From assembly GCA_016199605.1 (NCBI GenBank), contig JACQGJ010000312.1, forward strand, positions 1 through 13,046: a DNA stretch of 13,046 bases, written 5' to 3'. Of the stretch, positions 1 to 7,360 are shown piece by piece. The notes beneath the pieces are model-generated. The model had not been told where the DNA came from, made no database searches, and saw only the letters and a list, made by a program, of their open reading frames with translations. The first letter of the stretch is position 1. Each line of letters opens with the position of its first letter. This DNA comes from Armatimonadota bacterium. Lineage in GTDB: Bacteria > Armatimonadota > Abditibacteriia > CG2-30-59-28. The position numbers and the translations under genes were made by a program.

Positions 1-1092
1 CTCGACATCGTGAAACAGGTGAACCAGCGGGTGGCGGTTTGGGGGCCGAACCTCCTCGGCTGTGAGCCAGTCGGTGTTTTCCACTCCGACTTCCGAGTCG
101 AGGGCTCGCACTGCCCGGGCGCGAAACATTTCGTCCGCAGCATGAGTGAGAACCTTCTTGTTGGCCTGTTGGTCGGCCCGGACAAAGCCGTCTATGCCGT
201 GGTTGTTGACAAGCGTGTTGGTCTGGAGGAGGAACCGTCCGGCAACCGCGAGGTCGAAGTGACCTTCGCCCCGGAAGTCAAAACGATTTCGCTCCTGGCC
301 GCTCCTCAGGTCAAAGGGCAGAAGCGCGCCGGACCTCGCTTCAAGCTCACGCTGGAGGCCGGTGAGGGACTACTGCTGAGGCTGGAAGGAGCGGGACTTG
401 CCGAACGCGCGCGTCAGGCAGAGTCTGAGGGAGGCAGCAGGCCGCGCCCGGCGGGGAAAGTGGGACCCGACGGACTGGTGCTGCGCCTGTCCTTCGACGA
501 AGGGAAGGGAAACGTCGCCCATGATTCCAGCCCTGCCAAGAATGATGCGTTCCTTTGCGGTGCGAAGTGGGCGGACGGCAAATTCGGTAAAGCCCTCGAC
601 CTGCGCGGCGACGCGGACCTGGCACAGATTCCCGGCGCATTCCTTCCCGCGAAACACGCGATGACAGTCTCCTGTTGGGTCAACCCGAAGTACCCAGCGG
701 AAGGCTACGGTCCGGTGATCCTCATCGGCAGTGGAGGGGTGGATCGCTTCGAATTTGGTTTCGGCCCCGACAACCTGTATCCGGTCATCTCGGATCAGGA
801 GACGCACTCGGGCGGCAATCTCTATGTGGATGGGATGAAGGCACTCCTTCCTGAAGGCGCCTGGGGCCACATTGCGATTGCTGCCGGACCGAACGGAGCG
901 ACGACCTACATCGGCGGTGTGCCAAGGAGCACGACAACTTACCGCGGTCGTTTCGATTTCCAGACCCCGCTGATCCAACTCGGTTGCCGGCAGAATGAAA
1001 ACTACACAGGTCTCCTCGACGAACTGCGGGTCTACAACCGCTGCATGAGCGCACAGGAAGTCAGGAAGCTCCACGGAGATACGCGGAGGTGA
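1..1092 (+). CDS. C-terminal part of a large glycoside-hydrolase-like protein ending in a LamG (concanavalin A-like) domain; 5' end off the window
   Basis: The reading frame is open to the left edge. A GTG at position 10 could be read as a start, but it lies inside what looks like a domain, so I call this a 3' fragment. Residues about 1-135 (numbered from the GTG) read like the end of a hydrolase: a segment VNQRVAVWGPNLLG, then beta-strand-rich sequence (LLVGLLVGPDKAVYAVVVD) typical of the C-terminal beta-sandwich behind a TIM barrel. A low-complexity, charged linker (about 135-152) follows. Residues about 153-356 are a LamG/Laminin_G_3-type jelly roll: LRLSFDEGKG, an AMTVSCWVNP strand, and the closing LLDELRVYNRCMSAQEV typical of this family. 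Such domains bind glycans or protein surfaces outside the cell. The catalytic part is not in view, so the reaction is unknown. The stop lies within the Shine-Dalgarno sequence of the next gene, so the two are probably co-transcribed. Confidence 0.8.
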   Translation, partial: LDIVKQVNQRVAVWGPNLLGCEPVGVFHSDFRVEGSHCPGAKHFVRSMSENLLVGLLVGPDKAVYAVVVDKRVGLEEEPSGNREVEVTFAPEVKTISLLAAPQVKGQKRAGPRFKLTLEAGEGLLLRLEGAGLAERARQAESEGGSRPRPAGKVGPDGLVLRLSFDEGKGNVAHDSSPAKNDAFLCGAKWADGKFGKALDLRGDADLAQIPGAFLPAKHAMTVSCWVNPKYPAEGYGPVILIGSGGVDRFEFGFGPDNLYPVISDQETHSGGNLYVDGMKALLPEGAWGHIAIAAGPNGATTYIGGVPRSTTTYRGRFDFQTPLIQLGCRQNENYTGLLDELRVYNRCMSAQEVRKLHGDTRR

Positions 1093-1093
1093 G
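1085..1093 (+). promoter_or_regulatory. Ribosome binding site of the downstream GH-A hydrolase
   Basis: GGAGGTGAG is a near-perfect Shine-Dalgarno sequence ending 6 bases before the ATG at 1100. The stop codon TGA (1090-1092) of the preceding gene lies within it, which suggests translational coupling. It supports the first of the two adjacent ATG codons (1100 and 1103) as the start. Confidence 0.75.
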
Positions 1094-1099
1094 TCTGTC

Positions 1100-3649
1100 A
1101 TGATGAGAGCAAAAGCGAAACTGAGGATGGTCTTCCTGGCTCACCTTGTAAGCGCCCTCGCATACGGGCGCGGCGGCGCGCAGGAGATGTTGAGGTTCGG
1201 CGGCATGGAAGCCCCGTACTCCGACGGCATCGCTCAGGGATGGGTGAAGAACTGCTATGGAACCAATGAGGCGACGTTCTCGGAAGAGACAGCCGATGTC
1301 CACGGCGGGAAATCCGCCCAGCGAGTAGCCTGCACAAGATACATCACCGGAGGGGTGCAGTTCCGCCTGGGCGGTGTCTCGGTCGAAAAGGGGAAGCCGT
1401 CCACGCTGCGCGTCTGGATGAAGGGCGACGGCGTGAGCACGCCGGTCTACGTGGGAGTCCGAAAACATGGTGAACCCTACACGGGTTACCTCAGACGATA
1501 CTTTCGCGTCAAAGACGTATGGAAGCCCTACATCATCATGGGCGACGCGAGCGACACCGACGCGGAATGCGGCATCTACCTCATGTTCGCAAGCACGGGC
1601 ACGTTGCTGGTTGACGATGTTTCGTTGATGCCCGGAGCGAACGAAGAAGCCATGGCGTCCGTCGGTCTGCCCCCGCAGAAAGGCAATCGAGTTTACAACA
1701 GCGGCTTTGAGGCGGGACCGGAAGGATGGACTCCGGTCGGAGGGTTTGCCCTTGACGACACGGCAGCGCATTCGGGCAAGCACTGCGCAAAGGTCGGGGT
1801 GGGGGGCATCGAGAGTCGTCCCTTCCCCGTCCGCACCGGACAACGCTACACCCTCTCGGTCTACATCAAAGCCGAGAAGGCGGACACACGTGTGGAGATG
1901 AAGTTCTTCGAATGGGCTGACGATGGAGGCGACTCGGCCGCGGCTCGCAACCAGCGAGTCGGCACGTTGACTGCTTCAACCGAATGGGCGCGCTACGAAG
2001 TGTCCGGTCTCGCTCTGCCTTTTCTCTGGGAGGACTACATCATCCGCCTTGTCCCGTCGGGCCCAATCCTTCTTGACGACGTTCAGGTGGAGGAAGGAGA
2101 CGCCACCGACTACCAACCGGCTCAGCCCATCGAAGTCGGGGCGGAGACACAGACACGATGGTGTCTTCCCGGGTCCACGGTGGAAGTGACTGCTCACCTG
2201 GCAACGGCGCCGAGCGTCAAGCAGGCGACCCTCCGATACACGCTGGAGGATTTCTGGTCGCGCCCCGTGACCACAATCACTCGCGTCGCTACACCTGGCA
2301 CTCCCGTTCATGCCACCTTCAAACCGACCGGACTCGGCATGTATCGCGTGCGCGTTCAGGCAGACGATTCACCGGCGACGGGCGAAGTCTGGTTCGGTGT
2401 CTTTCCCAGGCGCGACCGGAAACCGAAACCCGGATCGTCCTTCGGGACTCACGTGACGGCCGTGGTGCCGCAGGCGGCCCGCACGATGCTCGCCTCGGAA
2501 GCGATGGGCGCTCGGTGGGTGCGGCTGCACGACTTCGGCGACTTTTGCCACTGGCGCGTGGTCGAGCCGGAGAAAGGGAAACTCGTCTGGCGTGACGCAG
2601 AGATCAACGACCTGAAGGCCCGGGGCTTCACCATTCTGGCCAACCTCGGGCACCCGCCGCTCTGGGCGGGTCGCCCCGACCCCAAACGCGCGGACTACGA
2701 TTCGTGGACCAATGCGCCTCCTCGCGACCTCGCCGAATGGGAGAACTACGTTTTCAAGACCGTGGAGCATTTCAAGGATCGCGTCCGGCACTGGGAGGTG
2801 TGGAACGAGCCTTGTTGGTTGGGGTTCTTCGCCGGCACGCCGGAAGCATACGCAGAGTTGCTCAAAGTCGCCTATCGCGCTATCAAACGCGCCGACGCCG
2901 ATGCCGTTGTCCTCGGCGGTTGTTTCTCGCCCTACTCGGAAGATTGGACACAGCAGGTGTTGGCACAGGGAGGGATTGACTTCATGGACGCGCTGTCTTA
3001 CCACGAATACTGGAATCCCAGGCTTACCGAATCTCTCTCACCCGGTGATACGCCACTGATCACCAGCCACGTGCAACGATATGTCGAGTTGATGAAGGAG
3101 CGGGGCAAGGTCAAGCCCATCTACATGACCGAGGGAGGCATCCAGTGTCCGCCCTTCGCGTCATGGCTGCCGAAAGAAGGTTTCTCCTCCACCGCCATCG
3201 AAGCCGCTGCGGGATTCGTGAAAGGAATGGTAGAAATGCTCTCCGCCGGCGTCACAAACATCTGCTACTACTACACCGGCGGATTCCAGGGCGCCATGCC
3301 CTGGTTCTCCACGATGGCGAACGGCTACTACGTCCTGATGGACTACGACGGCCGCCCGAAGCCGACGATGATGGCCTACAGCGCGATGGAAATGCTGCTG
3401 GGCAATGCCAAGCCGGTGAAAGTCCTTCGCACCACGGACCTGACGGCGCACCTGTTCAGCAAAGGCAAAGGCTCCGTTGCAGTCGTGTGGGGCAGCCGCG
3501 CTCGGAGTTTCCCGGCGAGAGGCGTGAAGGTGGTGGACATAATGGGCAACGCCATGAAGTCCGAGTCACTGAGGCCAAGAGAACCTATCTATATGCAGAC
3601 GCCGGGGCTGCCCCCGGCCAAACTGGAGGCGCTCCTGCGCGCTGATTGA
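1100..3649 (+). CDS. Exported clan GH-A glycoside hydrolase (GH39/GH5-like) with two N-terminal carbohydrate-binding-like modules
   Basis: The 849-residue protein starts with a short basic region and a hydrophobic stretch (MVFLAHLVSALAYG), a likely signal peptide cleaved near residue 23-28. Residues about 29-185 and 196-345 are two CenC/CBM4_9-like beta-sandwiches; each ends in the familiar strand LVDDVSLMPG or LLDDVQVEEG, and the second opens with VYNSGFEAGPEGW. Residues about 345-440 look like an Ig/Ig-like domain. The catalytic TIM barrel covers about 446-780. E570 in WEVWNEP fits the acid/base glutamate after strand 4, and E678 in IYMTEGG fits the nucleophile after strand 7; the 108-residue spacing is normal for clan GH-A. 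HEYW (about 634) matches the conserved substrate-binding histidine region. A short beta-rich tail follows. The protein should be a retaining exo- or endo-hydrolase acting outside the cytoplasm. The family is uncertain (GH39-, GH5- or GH10-like), and the substrate cannot be read from sequence. Confidence 0.85.
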   Translation: MMRAKAKLRMVFLAHLVSALAYGRGGAQEMLRFGGMEAPYSDGIAQGWVKNCYGTNEATFSEETADVHGGKSAQRVACTRYITGGVQFRLGGVSVEKGKPSTLRVWMKGDGVSTPVYVGVRKHGEPYTGYLRRYFRVKDVWKPYIIMGDASDTDAECGIYLMFASTGTLLVDDVSLMPGANEEAMASVGLPPQKGNRVYNSGFEAGPEGWTPVGGFALDDTAAHSGKHCAKVGVGGIESRPFPVRTGQRYTLSVYIKAEKADTRVEMKFFEWADDGGDSAAARNQRVGTLTASTEWARYEVSGLALPFLWEDYIIRLVPSGPILLDDVQVEEGDATDYQPAQPIEVGAETQTRWCLPGSTVEVTAHLATAPSVKQATLRYTLEDFWSRPVTTITRVATPGTPVHATFKPTGLGMYRVRVQADDSPATGEVWFGVFPRRDRKPKPGSSFGTHVTAVVPQAARTMLASEAMGARWVRLHDFGDFCHWRVVEPEKGKLVWRDAEINDLKARGFTILANLGHPPLWAGRPDPKRADYDSWTNAPPRDLAEWENYVFKTVEHFKDRVRHWEVWNEPCWLGFFAGTPEAYAELLKVAYRAIKRADADAVVLGGCFSPYSEDWTQQVLAQGGIDFMDALSYHEYWNPRLTESLSPGDTPLITSHVQRYVELMKERGKVKPIYMTEGGIQCPPFASWLPKEGFSSTAIEAAAGFVKGMVEMLSAGVTNICYYYTGGFQGAMPWFSTMANGYYVLMDYDGRPKPTMMAYSAMEMLLGNAKPVKVLRTTDLTAHLFSKGKGSVAVVWGSRARSFPARGVKVVDIMGNAMKSESLRPREPIYMQTPGLPPAKLEALLRAD

Positions 3650-3697
3650 TGACGCCTGTCATGCGCTCCGGGCCGGCGAGTGTCTCCCACTCAGTAT
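3650..3697. other. Gap between convergent genes
   Basis: These 48 bases separate the stop codons of the plus-strand GH-A gene (3649) and the minus-strand fucosidase (3698). The only dyad is a 4-bp stem TGAC/GTCA near the left end, with no U-run on either strand. I see no convincing terminator. Confidence 0.5.
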
Positions 3698-4933
3698 TTA
3701 CTTCAGCACCACACACCCCGCGCCTAACACCTGCCGTGGCGTTCCCTTGCATTCGAGAGCGATAACCGGGGCGATAAGGTCAGGTGTCTTTTCGGGCAGT
3801 CCTTTAAGGATAAGGCGGTTGGCTTTCTGATCGAATTGGACCGGTTCCCCGGTATCGAGCCACCGAGCCGACACGACTTTGTTCACGATTCCGCCGATGG
3901 CGATCTCGCTGCCGGGATAGTTGAACGCGTGGAAGTAGGCGGTGTGGCCTTTCACACTGAACTGGCCGACGGGGAGCCATTCGAGGTGCGCGCGGTCGGA
4001 ATTGTAGATGGCTTCCCCGTGCTTCGCCATCCACGCTCCCACGGCTCTAAGCACCTTTACCGACTCGGAGGGGATGCTGCCATCGGCCTTGGGGCCGATA
4101 TTGAACAGAAGGTTGCCGCCGCCCGCGGCTGCCTGGACGAGGTACCCAACTGTCTGCCGCGGCGTCTTCCAGTTGTTGTCCGCTGCGTGGTAGCCCCAGC
4201 TATCGTTCATGGTCATGCACGACTCCCACGCGCGACCTTCGGGAGAAGCCGTCACGTGCTGCTCGGGAGTGGAGAAGTCTTCGGGGATCTGCGAGCGGTC
4301 GTTGATGATGATATCCGGCTGAAGCTTCCGCACCATTGCGTTCATCTTCGCCGACTCCCAGCCAGCCGCATCCAACGGCCACGACACGTCGTACCACATG
4401 ATATCCACCTTGCCGTAGTTGGTGCATAGCTCACGAACCTGGCCGTGGATGTAGTCAACGAAACGTCGCCGCGCCTTCTCGTCCTTCTTGCACCGAGCGC
4501 CGTCCGGGTGATGCCAGTCCATCATCGAGTAGTAGAATCCGACTCGCAGCCCTTCTGCCCTCGCTGCTTCGACGTACTCCGCGACGAGGTCCCGGCCCGC
4601 CGCGCGCTTGGGCGCGCAGTAGTCCGTAAGCTCCGAGTTGAAATGACAGAAACCCTCGTGGTGTTTGGTGGTCATCACCATATACTTCATGCCGGCTTCC
4701 CTTGCGAGCTTTGCCCACGCGCGAGCGGGGAAGGGCTTCGGCTTGAACTGATCCGCCAGTGGCTCATATTCCTCCACAGGGATTCTCTCGCGGTTCATCA
4801 CCCACTCATGCCGACCCAAAATGGAATATAGCCCCCAGTGGATGAACATTCCGAACCGGGCCTCGTTGAACCAGTTCAGTCGACGGATGCGGTCCTTCTG
4901 TTCCGGTGTCAGTGTTGTTGTTCTAATTGCCAT
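3698..4933 (-). CDS. Alpha-L-fucosidase, glycoside hydrolase family 29, cytoplasmic
   Basis: It hydrolyses terminal alpha-L-fucose from glycans by a retaining mechanism. Family 29 hallmarks are clear in the 411 residues: RLNWFNEARFGMFIHWGLYS at the N-terminus, MVMTTKHHEGFCHF, VGFYYSMMDWHHPD, the nucleophile motif VDIMWYD with D182 as the expected catalytic aspartate, IIINDR, TPEQHV and WESCMTMNDSWGY, then GGNLLFNIGPKADGSIP. A small C-terminal beta domain (about 315-411) completes it; there is no extra CBM, so it is slightly short for the family. I place the start at the ATG at 4933 because GGAGGGA lies 7 bases upstream; an in-frame ATG at 4987 would add 18 residues but falls next to a palindromic repeat and has no ribosome site. 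From either start there is no signal peptide, unlike the neighbouring hydrolases, so it probably works on imported oligosaccharides. It is the last gene of the minus-strand series. Confidence 0.93.
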   Translation of the reverse strand: MAIRTTTLTPEQKDRIRRLNWFNEARFGMFIHWGLYSILGRHEWVMNRERIPVEEYEPLADQFKPKPFPARAWAKLAREAGMKYMVMTTKHHEGFCHFNSELTDYCAPKRAAGRDLVAEYVEAARAEGLRVGFYYSMMDWHHPDGARCKKDEKARRRFVDYIHGQVRELCTNYGKVDIMWYDVSWPLDAAGWESAKMNAMVRKLQPDIIINDRSQIPEDFSTPEQHVTASPEGRAWESCMTMNDSWGYHAADNNWKTPRQTVGYLVQAAAGGGNLLFNIGPKADGSIPSESVKVLRAVGAWMAKHGEAIYNSDRAHLEWLPVGQFSVKGHTAYFHAFNYPGSEIAIGGIVNKVVSARWLDTGEPVQFDQKANRLILKGLPEKTPDLIAPVIALECKGTPRQVLGAGCVVLK

Positions 4934-4940
4934 TTCTATC

Positions 4941-4947
4941 TCCCTCC
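4941..4947 (-). promoter_or_regulatory. Ribosome binding site that fixes the fucosidase start
   Basis: Read on the minus strand this is GGAGGGA, 7 bases before the ATG at 4933. No comparable site precedes the longer in-frame ATG at 4987. Confidence 0.7.
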
Positions 4948-4966
4948 ACGAATGTTGTGTGATGAC

Positions 4967-5068
4967 ATACTCGTTGAGGTCGAACACCCCCCCTCACCCC
5001 AACCCTCTCCCCATGCGGGGAGAGGGTTGGGGTGAGGGGGAAGGTTGATTCCCGACCTCAAGGAGTAT
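4967..5068. repeat. Outer inverted repeat (16 bp, 15/16) enclosing the hairpin
   Basis: ATACTCGTTGAGGTCG at 4967-4982 is the inverted counterpart of CGACCTCAAGGAGTAT at 5053-5068, with one mismatch (at 4973/5062). The arms enclose the perfect hairpin at 4989-5040, with 6 unpaired bases on the left and 12 on the right. Fifteen matches of sixteen within about 100 bases is far beyond chance, so the two arms share an origin or a joint function. The arrangement could be terminal inverted repeats of a small non-autonomous element, or an older palindrome into which the hairpin was inserted. No target-site duplication is visible at its edges. Confidence 0.7.
4989..5040. repeat. Perfect 24-bp hairpin with ATGC tetraloop (REP-like palindrome)
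   Basis: The left arm 4989-5012 (CCCCCTCACC...CTCTCCCC) pairs without a mismatch with the right arm 5017-5040 around the loop ATGC (5013-5016). It lies between two minus-strand genes, 35 bases past the stop of the GH42-like gene and 56 bases before the start of the fucosidase. There is no T-run on either side, so a classical intrinsic terminator is not supported. The pyrimidine-rich type with CCCTCACCCCAACCCTCTCC is, from memory, a dispersed intergenic repeat in several unrelated bacterial groups. It may stabilise the upstream mRNA 3' end or attenuate read-through. Confidence 0.88.
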
Positions 5069-5074
5069 ACCTCG

Positions 5075-7360
5075 TCAGTGCAGAGCAAACATCCTCGTCT
5101 CCGACGGTTTGAAATCTACTGCAAAGTCGTTGGCCTCCGTTGCCACGGTCTCGCCCGAAATCAGATCTACCACGGTTGCTCTCCTTCGCAGACGCAACGT
5201 CCTGGGTCCTCCCTGAGTACTCGCGGCGAGAGTCAGATAGCGACGATTAGCATACACGGAATCCTCCGGATTGTCATGGTAAAGATGCACTCCCGCTCTG
5301 ACGGCGAGTAACCTTAACACGGTCCTCGGCAAGGGCGCAACTGCGGAGTAGATGGAAGTCCAGCCCTTGAGCCGCTTGGAGACGACGACAGGCTCTCCTT
5401 CAGCGTCGGATCGTTTTGCGAGGACCTCGGAAAGCGGATCGTTCACGACAAACTGCTCGCCGTTCAGCAAGGGAATTTGTTGACGAGAAGGTTTATCGAA
5501 TACAGCGAAGATCGTTTCCGATGGTCTATGTCGAGAGGATACCTGGAGGCTCGTGATCTCGGCTATGCCGCTGACCTCCGCCCGGCCGTTGACGCTGCGG
5601 AAGTAGCCGGGGGCATACAGCCAAATCACGTGCTTGCCACCGGACTTCAGCTTCCGGCCCAGAAGCCGTCGTTGTGTCGAGTCCAGCTTGAACGCGTTCA
5701 GGACCAGCACCAGCTTGTAGCCACTCGTGTCAACCCGGTCGAGGTCATCCAGGAGCACGGCATCGTAGGGTGCGACGAAAGGCATCTCCGCAAGTTGACC
5801 GCTGAGAAGGGGAGTCGATAGATCATTGCGGAAAGTCAGGAAGTGTTGTGAGTCTTCGTCGACCACCAGCAAGATTTCCGCGCAGGACCTCCGATCCGTC
5901 TGCAAGGCGGATTCCCGAAGGCTTCGACAGCGCCGAACCTCTTCTACAAGCAGGGGGTCATCGTAGTAGCCTCCGTGAAGGTCGAAGTGCGCCATGTTCA
6001 CCCCGTTCGCCAGGGCGTTGCCCAACTCACGCCGGATCATGTAGGTGTATTCTTCAGCCGTGTCGGTGACCGCGAGCCAGGGCTTCCACTGGGCATACTC
6101 CGCCTGGTCCTTCTCGTAGAACTTGAAGCTGGCAGGGTCGAAGTCGCTCCAGTACATCTTCCGGTGAAGGGTCAGCGAGAGAATCGGCGCGCGGAAGCAG
6201 CTCTGGCCTCCCTTCAATTCGCGGCGGCAGTAGCTGCTGGGCGACATGATGAAATCAATGTCAGGACATTGCAGCAATTTGCGCAGAGCCAGGTGTCCTG
6301 CATCTTCACCCAACTGAGCAAACTCAAAGGTGTAGGCGTAGAAGGCCCCAACCACCTTTCGGTGTTGGGTCTTGTCCTTCACCACTTTGGCGAAGTATGC
6401 GATGGTGTCAGCCATGATGTCGGACCAGAATCGGTGGAAGTCGAGGACGTGTTGCTCTGCCGAGGGATCGCGAAAGGTGGCGGAGCGGTTGCCGTACCGC
6501 TCTTCTTGCGAGGGGATTTGAACAGTGTCGAAAGCTGCCGTGGGCTGACCCCACGCGGACCGCAGGTTTGCGACGTTCTCGTATCTCTCCTTCAACCACG
6601 CCCGAAAAGCTGACTGCATCGGAGCGCTGTAATCACCGAGTATCTCCGTGTTCATGCTCCAGTGATACCACTCCTCCGTCTTCTGGCCGCAGACCTGATA
6701 GCCCATGACCCGGTTGCCATAATCGGACTGGTCCACATGATCGATGAGTGTCTCTATTTCGAGCTTCACATCGGCGCGCCACTTTGCAGAAGCGATCGAG
6801 GGAAGGTTGTCGCGTCGCGGCAGAGCGAACAGCTTTTCCCCGAAATCTGTTGTTCCGTTGCTCAGACGAAACAGCTCTTCCGAGTTCTCCTTCGCCCACC
6901 ACTCCGGGGTATCCACGTAAAGCTGCAGCACCAGTTTGGCGTCCGGTGGTATCGCTCCCACAACCAGGTGGGCGATGGCATCCACCTGCGAAAAGTCCCA
7001 GCGATCGCGCTTCGGCCATAGGGTCCCGGTGTAGCCATAGAGTCCACCCAGGTCTATCACGAAAGTGTAGAGGTCACAGCCTGCGTCAGCGAAGAGTTTC
7101 ACGTGTTTCGGTAAAGCGGGTTGGCCGTTGACGGTGGAGTAGTTGTTCTCGTAGGTCATGTAGGAAAGGCCGCAGTGAGGTTTGCCGTTGATGAGGAACG
7201 CTGGCGCTCCGCGGAGCATGGCCACGCGAGAATGGGTTCCTCTGTCGGGACTCCCATTGGTGGCATCAATCGTCACAGTGCATATCATAGCGACCACAAG
7301 GAGGTCCAGTGAATGAGTGTGCGAAGGAGATCGCGGACTTCCTCTGCCTCTGAGACTCAT
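5075..7360 (-). CDS. GH42-like (beta-galactosidase fold) exported protein with atypical active-site motifs
   Basis: The 761 residues begin with a basic stretch followed by a hydrophobic segment (LDLLVVAMICTV, 19-30), a plausible signal peptide or anchor. Residues about 45-480 form a clan GH-A-like barrel: FLINGKPHCGLSYMTYE, WDFSQVDAIAHLVVG, LQLYVDTPEWW, VMGYQVCGQKTEEWYHW, AFRAWLKERYENVANLRSAWG (the GH42-style sequence after strand 4) and FDLHGGYYDDP. Residues about 493-595 resemble the Rossmann-like trimerisation domain of GH42 (LLVVDED..., YKLVLVLNAF, KHVIWLYAPG), and 600-761 a beta-rich C-terminal domain. The usual NE of the acid/base site is replaced by KTEEW (E229/E230). At the expected nucleophile strand I see MYWSDFD (402-408), with no glutamate. 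The start at 7360 has GGAGG 4 bases upstream and overlaps the preceding stop (ATGA), so the two genes are translationally coupled. Beta-galactosidase activity should not be assumed. Confidence 0.8.
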   Translation of the reverse strand: MSLRGRGSPRSPSHTHSLDLLVVAMICTVTIDATNGSPDRGTHSRVAMLRGAPAFLINGKPHCGLSYMTYENNYSTVNGQPALPKHVKLFADAGCDLYTFVIDLGGLYGYTGTLWPKRDRWDFSQVDAIAHLVVGAIPPDAKLVLQLYVDTPEWWAKENSEELFRLSNGTTDFGEKLFALPRRDNLPSIASAKWRADVKLEIETLIDHVDQSDYGNRVMGYQVCGQKTEEWYHWSMNTEILGDYSAPMQSAFRAWLKERYENVANLRSAWGQPTAAFDTVQIPSQEERYGNRSATFRDPSAEQHVLDFHRFWSDIMADTIAYFAKVVKDKTQHRKVVGAFYAYTFEFAQLGEDAGHLALRKLLQCPDIDFIMSPSSYCRRELKGGQSCFRAPILSLTLHRKMYWSDFDPASFKFYEKDQAEYAQWKPWLAVTDTAEEYTYMIRRELGNALANGVNMAHFDLHGGYYDDPLLVEEVRRCRSLRESALQTDRRSCAEILLVVDEDSQHFLTFRNDLSTPLLSGQLAEMPFVAPYDAVLLDDLDRVDTSGYKLVLVLNAFKLDSTQRRLLGRKLKSGGKHVIWLYAPGYFRSVNGRAEVSGIAEITSLQVSSRHRPSETIFAVFDKPSRQQIPLLNGEQFVVNDPLSEVLAKRSDAEGEPVVVSKRLKGWTSIYSAVAPLPRTVLRLLAVRAGVHLYHDNPEDSVYANRRYLTLAASTQGGPRTLRLRRRATVVDLISGETVATEANDFAVDFKPSETRMFALH

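Noticed and set aside
370..1101. Long minus-strand reading frame (243 residues) opposite the LamG fragment
   Set aside because: It mirrors a real coding frame in GC-rich DNA; its translation has no recognisable domain and the plus-strand frame has clear LamG features.
1061..1843. Minus-strand reading frame (260 residues) opposite the first GH-A gene
   Set aside because: It is antisense to the signal peptide and CBM modules, with no recognisable motif and no ribosome site.
4934..4987. Extra 18 residues at the fucosidase N-terminus (start at 4987)
   Set aside because: The longer form starts next to the palindrome and has no ribosome site, whereas GGAGGGA sits properly before the ATG at 4933.
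4989..5040. Intrinsic transcription terminator
   Set aside because: The stem is strong, but neither side has a run of T in the direction of transcription.
4967..5068. CRISPR array or tandem repeat
   Set aside because: There are only two inverted, not direct, copies and no regular spacers.
5975..6613. Plus-strand reading frame (212 residues) opposite the GH42-like gene
   Set aside because: It is the shadow of a well-supported GH42-like frame and shows no domain.
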